Below are positions 1 through 5,950 of a stretch of DNA of 8,115 nt, piece by piece. The stretch is from an uncultured Selenomonadales bacterium (GTDB taxonomy: Bacteria; Bacillota; Negativicutes; Selenomonadales; Selenomonadaceae), in NCBI GenBank assembly GCA_947165405.1, contig CAMVAG010000098.1, positions 1 through 8,115 of the forward strand. The letters are read 5' to 3'. The position numbers were made by a program, and so were the translations under genes. Within the stretch, counting starts at the first letter, position 1, and every line of letters begins with the position of its first letter. The notes below the pieces were generated by a model. The model ran no database searches, had not been told where the DNA came from, and was given only the letters and a program-made list of their open reading frames with translations.

Positions 1-13
1 TTTTTTTGTCATG

Positions 14-45
14 AAGTAAACAATTCAAATCGTTGACGTTGACAA
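14..45 (+). promoter_or_regulatory. Candidate BirA-type biotin operator upstream of bioY
   Basis: Two imperfect inverted half-sites, aaGTAAACa (14-22) and cGTTGACAA (37-45), are separated by 14 bases. The known bacterial BirA operator is roughly TTGTWAACC-N14/16-GGTTWACAA, so the spacing fits. The right half matches 7 of 9 positions and the left half 6 of 9. The site covers the -35 element, where a repressor would block transcription, and it lies before biotin genes that are classic BirA targets. GTTGAC also occurs as a direct tandem copy at 32-37 and 38-43, which could produce the resemblance by chance. Confidence 0.35.
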
Positions 46-61
46 TAGCCTCCTGTATAAT
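33..61 (+). promoter_or_regulatory. Sigma70-type promoter of the bioYB operon
   Basis: A -35 element TTGACG (33-38) and a perfect -10 element TATAAT (56-61) are separated by 17 bases, the ideal spacing. The -10 ends 35 bases before the bioY start. A second TTGACA at 39-44 is a better hexamer, but it lies only 11 bases from the -10 and so cannot serve as its -35. Transcription should begin at about position 68. Confidence 0.8.
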
Positions 62-96
62 CGACGCATTGACGAATTTCACGGGAGGAAAACATC

Positions 97-636
97 ATGC
101 AAAACGATAAAGTAAGAGACCTGACAAAGATGGCAATGTGCGTTGCGTTGTGTTGCGCGACGGCCTATATCTCGTTCCCGTTGCCGTTCACGCCCGGTTA
201 TGTGACGGCGTTGACGTTCGCGCTTAGCTTGTCGGCTTATCTTTTGACGCCGCGCCAAACGTTCACGGTGATTTTGATTTACATTTTGCTGGGAGCGGTC
301 GGCTTACCGGTATTCGCAGGCGGCGAGGGCTTGAGTCGATTGCTCGGCCCTGCGGGAGGATTTTATTTCGGTTGGCTCATCGCTTATCCGCTGTTGAGTT
401 TGGCAAAAGGTGCGCCTCCAAGTTTCAAACGATACATGACGGCAAATATTTTAATCGCGGTGCCGATAACTTACGCGGGCGGATTAATTTCAATGATGCT
501 CGTGCTCGACGTGAACTTGTGGCAGGCAATGACACCGGCGGTGTTGCCGTTCATACCGGGCGACCTCATGAAGGCAGCGGCAGCGGCACTCTTGGGCGTC
601 AAGTTGCAAAAAATTTTGGGAGGTCGAGGATTGTGA
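97..636 (+). CDS. bioY: BioY, biotin-binding S component of an ECF transporter
   Basis: This 179-residue integral membrane protein is predicted to bind biotin and carry it into the cell as the substrate-specific S subunit of an energy-coupling-factor transporter. Family motifs are clear: ISFPLPFTPG near residues 25-34, GLPVFAGGEG at 69-78 followed by LLGPAGGFYFGW at 82-93, and PFIPGDLMKA at 151-160 near the C terminus. About six hydrophobic segments cover most of the chain, and the length is normal for the family. The ATG at 97 follows GGGAGG (83-88) by eight bases. No EcfA or EcfT genes are present here, so the energising module would have to be encoded elsewhere (inference). The stop overlaps the bioB start by four bases, which implies co-transcription and translational coupling. 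Confidence 0.95.
   Translation: MQNDKVRDLTKMAMCVALCCATAYISFPLPFTPGYVTALTFALSLSAYLLTPRQTFTVILIYILLGAVGLPVFAGGEGLSRLLGPAGGFYFGWLIAYPLLSLAKGAPPSFKRYMTANILIAVPITYAGGLISMMLVLDVNLWQAMTPAVLPFIPGDLMKAAAAALLGVKLQKILGGRGL
618..623 (+). promoter_or_regulatory. Ribosome binding site that fixes the GTG start of bioB
   Basis: GGGAGG lies inside the last codons of bioY, nine bases before the GTG at 633. It decides the start of bioB. An in-frame ATG at 372 exists deep inside bioY, but it would add 87 residues with no biotin synthase resemblance. Confidence 0.85.
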
Positions 637-1583
637 AGATTGCAGAAAAAATTATCGGCGGTCAACGACTTACGCCCGACGACGATTTAAAATTTTTATT
701 GACGACGCCGCTTGAGGAATTGCAGGCGGGCGCGGCTCTGATTCAAAAAAATTTTTGCGGCAACCATATCGACTTGTGCACAATCATTAACGGCAAAAGC
801 GGACGTTGCAGCGAAAATTGCAAGTACTGCGCTCAATCTGCGCGGCACAAAACCGGCATTGACGAATACGATTTTCTCCCGACGGAAAAAATTTTGGAAG
901 TCGCGCTTGCCAATGAACGAGCCGGCGTCAATCGCTTTTCAATCGTGACGAGCGGACGAGCTCTTGACGGAAAAAATTTCGAGCGGGCGATTGAAACTTA
1001 CAAAGTCTTAAGAAATATTTTAAAGATTGATTTATGCGCCTCTCACGGAATTTTATCGGGCGAACAACTTCAACGGCTCAAGGCGGCGGGCGTCAAACGT
1101 TATCATCACAATTTGGAGACTTCGCGCAGATTTTTTCCGCACATTTGCACAAGCCACACTTTCGACGAGCGAATCAACACGATTAAACTTGCGCAAGAAG
1201 TCGGCTTGGAAGTTTGCAGCGGCGGGATAATCGGCATGGGCGAAACTTGGCAAGACAGAATCGATTTGGCGTTTGAACTTGCCGCGCTTGAAATAAAATC
1301 CATTCCGATAAATATTTTGACGGCGATTAAGGGAACGCCGCTTGAAAACTTGCCGCACCTCAAGCCCGAAGAAATTTTGCGCACGATTGCAATTTTCCGT
1401 TACATCAATCCGACCGCGAACGTCCGCTTTGCCGCCGGAAGAAAATTTTTGCCGGACGGAGGAGCCGCCGCGCTTTTGAACGGTGCCTCCGCCGCAATTA
1501 CAGGAAATATGCTGACGACGCCCAACAATAATATTTTAAGTGACATAAAACTTTTGGCTGAACTCGGTTTGACGAATAAATAA
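633..1583 (+). CDS. bioB: Biotin synthase BioB (radical SAM), Type II-like
   Basis: The 316-residue enzyme inserts sulfur into dethiobiotin to make biotin, the last step of the pathway, using radical SAM chemistry in the cytoplasm. The SAM [4Fe-4S] motif CSENCKYC supplies Cys59, Cys63 and Cys66. Other family blocks are YHHNLETS (157-164), VCSGGIIGMGE (194-204), INILTAIKGTPL (226-237) and VRFAAGR (264-270). Compared with the E. coli auxiliary-cluster ligands, Cys128 and Cys188 correspond to Cys135 and Cys195, and Arg260 to Arg265. Cys97 is replaced by Ser103 in RFSIVTSGR. Extra cysteines occur at 42 and 49 (FCGNHIDLC). This pattern is typical of anaerobe BioBs, a group reported to use a 4Fe-5S auxiliary cluster. 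Assigning this protein to that type is inference. The start is GTG with a good ribosome binding site and a GTGA overlap with bioY. Confidence 0.95.
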   Translation: MKIAEKIIGGQRLTPDDDLKFLLTTPLEELQAGAALIQKNFCGNHIDLCTIINGKSGRCSENCKYCAQSARHKTGIDEYDFLPTEKILEVALANERAGVNRFSIVTSGRALDGKNFERAIETYKVLRNILKIDLCASHGILSGEQLQRLKAAGVKRYHHNLETSRRFFPHICTSHTFDERINTIKLAQEVGLEVCSGGIIGMGETWQDRIDLAFELAALEIKSIPINILTAIKGTPLENLPHLKPEEILRTIAIFRYINPTANVRFAAGRKFLPDGGAAALLNGASAAITGNMLTTPNNNILSDIKLLAELGLTNK

Positions 1584-1598
1584 TGATTTATTTAAAAA

Positions 1599-1643
1599 TT
1601 CCATGCAGTGTCCTGCCGGGACACCGCGTGGAAAATTTTTTTT
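1599..1643 (+). terminator. Intrinsic terminator of the bioYB operon
   Basis: The inner stem GTGTCC (1608-1613) pairs with GGACAC (1619-1624) around a five-base loop. After a single mismatch, an outer stem TTCCATGC (1599-1606) pairs with GCGTGGAA (1626-1633) with one G-U pair. Eight T residues follow at 1636-1643. It starts 15 bases after the bioB stop. Confidence 0.92.
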
Positions 1644-1677
1644 GCTAAAATAAAATTGGAGGATGTTTTTGTTAAGT

Positions 1678-1683
1678 AAGGAG
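1678..1683 (+). promoter_or_regulatory. Ribosome binding site for the TTG start of the Sel1-repeat gene
   Basis: AAGGAG lies nine bases before the TTG at 1693. No in-frame ATG with a comparable site is near, so it supports the TTG start. Confidence 0.75.
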
Positions 1684-1692
1684 TGAATTAAT

Positions 1693-3150
1693 TTGAGAGA
1701 TTTTCATGATACAGAAGAATTCAGTCCGCAGGAAGTGGAAGCCGCGCAGAATGATTTGACAAACGTTCTTTTGTTTGAACAACTCTATAACACGGCTCAT
1801 AATGAAATTTATCCTATCGCACTTGACTTGATAAACAAAGGCAAATTCATCGTCACCGACTCCACGCTTGAGGATGCTTCATACCACAAGAAATGCTTGG
1901 AGCAGGGTATTGTTTCGTGCAAAATATTTATTGTCGCTTATGACGGCGGGAAATTTACTCCTGCCATGAAAGCCTTTAAGGCAACGAGTGCAAGTCGCCG
2001 TGAAGAGTTCGTGCATATGTGGGACGTCTTTGAACAGGCATTGGACATAGTTAAAGACGGCTTTCTCCGCTACAAGCTTTGGAAAAGCAACCGCGAAATT
2101 TTAATGAAAATCTCTAAGCACGGCTCGAATGATACTTTAGAAAAACTCTATGGGAATTCGGTCGACTTTGAGATTATGCTACACGACTGCTCGTTCGTTT
2201 TGGACGCGGCAACGGAATTGGAATTCGACCTCGACAAAGATGCTGTCTTGGATAATTACGTCAAGCAGCTCAAAAAAATTTTGTATGATATTCGCAGCGA
2301 AAAAGAAGTTGAGAAATTGCTTGGCGTTCTTCATCGCTATGACGTAAGAGCGGCTCACAATGCACTTTATGACGAACATGACCCGCAAAAAGCAATGCGT
2401 CTTTATGAACAGGCAGCTCGTGTAGGTTCCGGCGAGGCGATGTACGAACTCGGACAACTTTACAGGCATTTTTGGACCCCTTGCATTAGAGCCGATATGC
2501 GTGGCGGTTCGGGCGGGCACCCCGTCGCCAAAGACGATGCCAAAGCGATAGAATGGTACAGAAAAGCCGCCGACGCAAATTATTCCCCTGCTATGGAGAC
2601 TTTGGGCAGTTGCTATGAATCCGGCGATTACGTCATAAAAGATATTTATGAGGCGATTCGTTGGTACAAAAAAGCGGCGGCACTCGGCTGTTCAAGAGCT
2701 ATGAGAGAATTGGCGCGCATTTATCAAGAGGGCGTCCGCGTTCCGCAAGATACAATCGAAGCCCGACGCTGGAGAGAAATGCCAACCTTTTACGGCTATC
2801 GCGAAGGCATAAGAAAATTGAAAGACGAATTAAAATCCGACACGTCCGTTAAATCTGTCAAATCTCCTTCCGATAATTCATCGCCCGTCGCCCCTTGGAT
2901 GAATTCTTCTTCCAATTCTTCCGCCCCCGTTAAAACTGTTGAGAAAAAAGCTCCCGTCGTAACGGAAAGCTCAACCGCAAAATCTTCCGTCAACGAAGAA
3001 AACACTTCCAACGAACTTGGTCGGGAAGATTATCCCGGACTTGCTTTTTGGGTAGTCTTGCTGGGATTGTATGGTTTTACTTCCACCGATTTTATTTCGA
3101 GCTTGATGTGTGCCCTCGTAGCCTTTGGTCTCGTTCGCGCCATTGTGTAG
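1693..3150 (+). CDS. Sel1-repeat (TPR-like) protein with C-terminal membrane hairpin, function unknown
   Basis: This 485-residue protein starts with TTG at 1693. Residues 1-220 form a mostly charged, probably helical region that I do not recognise. Residues 231-362 carry about three Sel1-like repeats: AMRLYEQAARVGSGEAMYELG, then AKAIEWYRKAADANYSPAM, then AIRWYKKAAALGCSRAMREL. The first repeat is interrupted by an insert of about 20 residues containing RGGSGG (about 259-280). Residues 382-440 are a Ser/Pro/Lys-rich linker of low complexity. Two hydrophobic stretches, about 449-462 and 467-484, end the protein and suggest a membrane hairpin. No signal peptide is visible, so the bulk is probably cytoplasmic. 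Sel1 repeats generally mediate protein contacts in signalling or envelope complexes, but no specific partner can be named. The gene follows the bioYB terminator and appears to be a separate unit. Confidence 0.85.
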   Translation: MRDFHDTEEFSPQEVEAAQNDLTNVLLFEQLYNTAHNEIYPIALDLINKGKFIVTDSTLEDASYHKKCLEQGIVSCKIFIVAYDGGKFTPAMKAFKATSASRREEFVHMWDVFEQALDIVKDGFLRYKLWKSNREILMKISKHGSNDTLEKLYGNSVDFEIMLHDCSFVLDAATELEFDLDKDAVLDNYVKQLKKILYDIRSEKEVEKLLGVLHRYDVRAAHNALYDEHDPQKAMRLYEQAARVGSGEAMYELGQLYRHFWTPCIRADMRGGSGGHPVAKDDAKAIEWYRKAADANYSPAMETLGSCYESGDYVIKDIYEAIRWYKKAAALGCSRAMRELARIYQEGVRVPQDTIEARRWREMPTFYGYREGIRKLKDELKSDTSVKSVKSPSDNSSPVAPWMNSSSNSSAPVKTVEKKAPVVTESSTAKSSVNEENTSNELGREDYPGLAFWVVLLGLYGFTSTDFISSLMCALVAFGLVRAIV

Positions 3151-3219
3151 CTTTAAATCTTCAAAGGAAATGTTTCCGCCGCGTCGAATACAAAAAAAAA
3201 ATTTCGGGAGGAATGATTT

Positions 3220-3600
3220 ATGAGCAGGCTTTTGATTTCGGACGACCGCAAGTCGATTATCATGTTGATTACGGGCGGCGGGCAGGATATTTCGGCAGGC
3301 GGCAAGCCCATGAATTTTCTCAAGGCGAACACCACCGACGCCGCGCAGGAAAAACACGTTCCGCAAGTGACCGTCGACGGCAAGAAAGTTATCGTCAAGG
3401 TCGGCAGCGTCGAGCACCCGATGACCGAAGCGCATTTGATTCAATGGATTTACCTTCAAACAAAAAAGGGCGGGCAATACGTCCACCTCACGGCAAGCGA
3501 TAAGCCCGAAGCCGAATTCATTGTTGCGGACGGCGACGAACCTCTTGCCGCTTACGAATTTTGCAATCTTCACGGACTTTGGATGGCAAAAATCGCTTAA
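3220..3600 (+). CDS. Superoxide reductase (desulfoferrodoxin family) lacking centre I ligands
   Basis: This 126-residue protein matches desulfoferrodoxin/neelaredoxin. It should reduce superoxide to hydrogen peroxide in the cytoplasm, the usual strategy of anaerobes. Catalytic centre II is complete: His46 in EKHVP, His66 in EHPM, His72 in EAHLIQWI, and Cys115 and His118 in CNLHGLW, giving Fe(His)4Cys. The conserved Glu44-Lys45 pair is also present. The N-terminal desulforedoxin-like part is kept (GGG at 19-21, GGKPMNFLKANTTDAA at 27-42), but the four cysteines expected for the centre I rubredoxin-type iron are replaced by Ser7, Arg10, Ala26 and Gly27. Cys115 is the only cysteine in the protein. 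This resembles the class III arrangement known from Treponema. GGGAGG (3206-3211) precedes the ATG by eight bases. The electron donor (a rubredoxin, for example) is not encoded here. Confidence 0.93.
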   Translation: MSRLLISDDRKSIIMLITGGGQDISAGGKPMNFLKANTTDAAQEKHVPQVTVDGKKVIVKVGSVEHPMTEAHLIQWIYLQTKKGGQYVHLTASDKPEAEFIVADGDEPLAAYEFCNLHGLWMAKIA

Positions 3601-3615
3601 TCGGAGGCGATTGTC

Positions 3616-3763
3616 ATGGCGAAAAAAATTCTAATCTTGATGAGCGCGTCAAGATGAGGATATGCGAGAAATTCGCACTGCACTCAACAACAACGTGCGC
3701 AACATGTTTATCGCTATGATAATCGGCGTCGGTGCAATGGTCGTTGCCGTTCTCATGAAGTAA
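3616..3763 (+). pseudogene. Frameshifted gene for a small single-helix membrane protein
   Basis: A strong ribosome binding site GGAGG (3603-3607) lies eight bases before the ATG at 3616, but that frame ends after 13 codons at 3657. Reading on with a -1 shift at the A7 run (3622-3628) gives NSNLDERVK. A second -1 shift near 3653 joins DEDMREIRTALNNNVRN and the hydrophobic helix MFIAMIIGVGAMVVAVLM, ending at the TAA at 3763. The composite is 49 residues: a charged, coiled-coil-like start followed by one membrane helix. The last part alone is a 33-codon ORF from ATG 3662 with a poorly spaced ribosome binding site. The layout recalls small holin-associated (XhlA-like) proteins, but that is only a shape resemblance. 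Two single-base losses, one in a homopolymer, could be real decay or sequencing error. No terminator separates it from the superoxide reductase gene. Confidence 0.4.
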
Positions 3764-3781
3764 AATTTTTTCAATAAAAAA

Positions 3782-3812
3782 TCCCCGTCAATCGGCGGGG
3801 AAATTTTTTTTT
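3782..3812. terminator. Bidirectional intrinsic terminator between convergent genes
   Basis: The stem TCCCCG (3782-3787) pairs with CGGGGA (3796-3801). It extends inward by a T-G and a C-G pair around the loop AATC. Nine T residues (3804-3812) follow on the plus strand, and six A residues (3776-3781) give a T run on the minus strand. It therefore serves both the superoxide reductase side and topB, whose stop codon (3811-3813) touches the T run. Confidence 0.9.
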
Positions 3813-5868
3813 ATTCGTCGGAGTTCATGCTGATAAATTCTTCGGAAGACATCGGAATAAAATTTTGAGCGCGAAGAAATTTTTTTCCGTCGAAGTCGGG
3901 CTTGCCTTTCTTGTCGTCAAAAGTCGTGCGGCATTTCGGATAAGCAGAGCAACCCCAAAATTCGCCGTTCTTGCCGTTGCGTTTGATAAGAGCGGAGCCG
4001 CAAGTCGGACATTTGAAAACGCCTTCCGCTTCAGCAAAATGGGCAGTGGTCGCCGCCGCGCACAAGTCGCTCGTGAATTTCACTTGCCCCGCCAAAAAAT
4101 CCTCAAGGGTGCCGTCGCCCTCGCTCATCGAATGCAATTTGTCTTCCCAAATCGCCGTCGCGTCGGGATAAGTCATTTCGTCGGGCAGGGCGTCAATCAG
4201 CAGGTAAGCTCGCTCGGTCGGATAAAGATTTTTCTTGACGACCTTTAAAAATTCGCGCCTTATCAGGTCGTCGATAATCGCTGCCCGCGTCGCCTCCGTG
4301 CCGATTCCGTAAACGTCTTTGAGTTGCTTCTTGGCGTCGGGATTTTTCACGTACTTGTGAATATTTTTCATGCCGTCCACCAAGCTCGACGAAGTAAATC
4401 TTGCGGGAGGTTTCGTCACGCTTTTTTTGAGTTCGGATTTTTTGTGCGTGACTTCGTCGCCGGTTTTCATTTGCGGCAAAAGAGTTTCGCTCTCGTCGTC
4501 GGCTCTGGCTTTGGGCGCAACGTAAAATTCTCGCCAACCTGCTTGCTTGATGACCTTGCCCCGCGCAGAAAAATTTTCGCCCTTGTATTTGACGGCAACG
4601 ACGGTCTCGTCGAAGATGTGCAACGGATAAAATTGCACGGCGTAATTTTTCGCAATGAGATTGTAAACATTGAACTCAACGGGCGGCAGCGGCACGTTCA
4701 AAATTTTTTGCGTCGGGATAATCGCATGATGCGCCGAAATTTTTTTGTCGTTCCAAGCGCGGCTTTTAATCGAGGCGTCCGCATGAGTCGCCAATTTTTT
4801 CAAAGGGTCGTTGATTGAGCTCGTGAGATTTCGTAAAATTTTCTGCGCGTCTTTAAATTGAACCGTCGGCAAAAATTCGCAATCGGAACGCGGATACGTC
4901 GTCAATTTTTTTTCGTAGAGGCTCTGCGCGGCGTCGAGGACTTGTTGCGGCGTGTAACCGAACGCCTTGCCCGCCGCCACCTGCAACGTCGACAAAGAGA
5001 ACGGCAGCGGTTGAGATTCTTTTCTTTCCGTCGTCTTGAAAGAAGAAATTTTTCCTTCAAGCGGCGCGGTCGAAAAATTTTTTACAAGCTCCTCCGCGAA
5101 ATTTTTATCAATCAATCTTCCCTCGCTGTCGAAGGCGGGCAAGTCAAGTATTTTCTTTGCCGGCTTGAATTGCGCCGAAAAAATTCCGTTGACATGGGCG
5201 AACGTCGCTCTGATTGTGAAAAAATCTACGGGCTTGAAATTTTGTATTTCGCGCTCGCGGCGAACGACCAAGGCAAGCGTCGGCGTCTTCACTCTGCCAA
5301 TCGGCAAAACCAAATCGCGATGACCAAGCCTCCTCGCTGCCAAAGTGTAAGCTCGTGAAAGATTCATGCCGATAAGCCAATCGGCGCGGCTGCGTGCGAG
5401 GGCTGACTGCTTGAGATTAAAAAAGTCTGCGTTGTCGCGCAAGTCGTCATTGGCACGGAGGATACTTGTCTCGTCGAGGGCGTTGAGCAAAATTCTCTTG
5501 ACGGGCTTTTTGTTTCCGACGAAATCCAAAACCTCGTCGACGAGCAACTGACCTTCGCGGTCGGGGTCGCCGGCGTGAATAATTTCATCCGCCTCGCTTA
5601 TCAGTTCCTTGACGATTTGGAATTGCTGAACGGTCGACGGATTGACTTCCAGTTTCCAAGTCTTCGGGACAATCGGCAAGTCTTCCGCCCGCCAAATTTT
5701 ATATTTCGGGTCGTAGGCGTCCGGCTCAACTTGTTGCAAGACGTGACCGAAAAGCCAAGTCACAATTCCGCCCGAAGTTTTTATGAAGCCGTTGCCTTTC
5801 TGCGGATTCTTTAAGCAGGCGGCAAGTTCCCGCGCCATCGACGGTTTTTCCGCAATGTAAAGTTTCAA
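3811..5868 (-). CDS. topB: DNA topoisomerase III (type IA), TopB
   Basis: This 685-residue enzyme relaxes negative supercoils and decatenates DNA by cutting one strand through a tyrosine linkage. The Toprim domain carries Glu7 (IAEKPSMARELA) and the acidic triad Asp101, Asp103 and Glu105 in HAGDPDREGQ. IGRVKTPTLALVVRRERE (190-207) is a type IA hallmark. The catalytic tyrosine is Tyr325 in TTYPRSDCEFLP, the form typical of topoisomerase III rather than TopA. A C-terminal zinc finger uses Cys620, Cys623, Cys640 and Cys646 (CPTCG and CSAYPKC). The length is normal for bacterial TopB. The start is TTG at 5868; the next ATG would delete the Toprim Glu7, so the TTG is needed. Terminators on both sides suggest a single-gene unit. 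I could not find a convincing promoter in the short upstream gap. Confidence 0.95.
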   Translation of the reverse strand: MKLYIAEKPSMARELAACLKNPQKGNGFIKTSGGIVTWLFGHVLQQVEPDAYDPKYKIWRAEDLPIVPKTWKLEVNPSTVQQFQIVKELISEADEIIHAGDPDREGQLLVDEVLDFVGNKKPVKRILLNALDETSILRANDDLRDNADFFNLKQSALARSRADWLIGMNLSRAYTLAARRLGHRDLVLPIGRVKTPTLALVVRREREIQNFKPVDFFTIRATFAHVNGIFSAQFKPAKKILDLPAFDSEGRLIDKNFAEELVKNFSTAPLEGKISSFKTTERKESQPLPFSLSTLQVAAGKAFGYTPQQVLDAAQSLYEKKLTTYPRSDCEFLPTVQFKDAQKILRNLTSSINDPLKKLATHADASIKSRAWNDKKISAHHAIIPTQKILNVPLPPVEFNVYNLIAKNYAVQFYPLHIFDETVVAVKYKGENFSARGKVIKQAGWREFYVAPKARADDESETLLPQMKTGDEVTHKKSELKKSVTKPPARFTSSSLVDGMKNIHKYVKNPDAKKQLKDVYGIGTEATRAAIIDDLIRREFLKVVKKNLYPTERAYLLIDALPDEMTYPDATAIWEDKLHSMSEGDGTLEDFLAGQVKFTSDLCAAATTAHFAEAEGVFKCPTCGSALIKRNGKNGEFWGCSAYPKCRTTFDDKKGKPDFDGKKFLRAQNFIPMSSEEFISMNSDE

Positions 5869-5874
5869 ATCGAT

Positions 5875-5881
5875 TCACCTC
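5875..5881 (-). promoter_or_regulatory. Ribosome binding site for the TTG start of topB
   Basis: On the minus strand GAGGTGA lies six bases before the TTG at 5868. It supports this non-ATG start, which the Toprim motif also requires. Confidence 0.75.
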
Positions 5882-5903
5882 GCGCAGAATATTATTCGTC
5901 GAC

Positions 5904-5932
5904 AAAAAAAAATCCTGCCGCGTGACAGGATT
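5904..5932 (-). terminator. Intrinsic terminator after the small exported repeat protein
   Basis: On the minus strand AATCCTG and CAGGATT (positions 5926-5932 and 5911-5917) form a seven-pair stem around an eight-base loop. A run of T residues follows, seen as the A run 5904-5910 on the plus strand. It ends the 5951-6283 gene before topB begins. Confidence 0.88.
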
Positions 5933-5950
5933 AAAATTGTTCGCGTCGAT

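Noticed and set aside
372..632. In-frame ATG at 372 as the start of bioB (403 residues)
   Set aside because: The extra 87 residues overlap bioY in another frame and show no biotin synthase resemblance. The GTG at 633 has a strong ribosome binding site and gives the normal family length.
1663..1686. Seven-codon leader peptide MFLLSKE before the Sel1-repeat gene
   Set aside because: The GGAGG directly abuts its ATG, with no spacer for initiation, and no attenuator structure follows.
3166..3177. Palindrome GGAAATGTTTCC before the superoxide reductase gene as an operator or terminator
   Set aside because: The stem has five pairs with a two-base loop, too tight for a terminator. No T run follows directly and it does not match a PerR or Fur consensus.
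2971..3573. Minus-strand open frame of 200 codons
   Set aside because: It runs antisense to the end of the Sel1-repeat gene and the superoxide reductase gene, both of which have clear family motifs. It has no recognisable domain, so I treat it as a shadow frame.
4324..5358. Long plus-strand open frames opposite topB (4324-4818 and 4858-5358)
   Set aside because: They are Arg/Phe-rich translations antisense to a well-supported topoisomerase gene and have no motifs.
3811..5868. TopB as a sign of a conjugative or integrative element
   Set aside because: TopB-like genes do occur on such elements, but no relaxase, type IV secretion, integrase or attachment-site signal is present and the neighbours are chromosomal-type genes.
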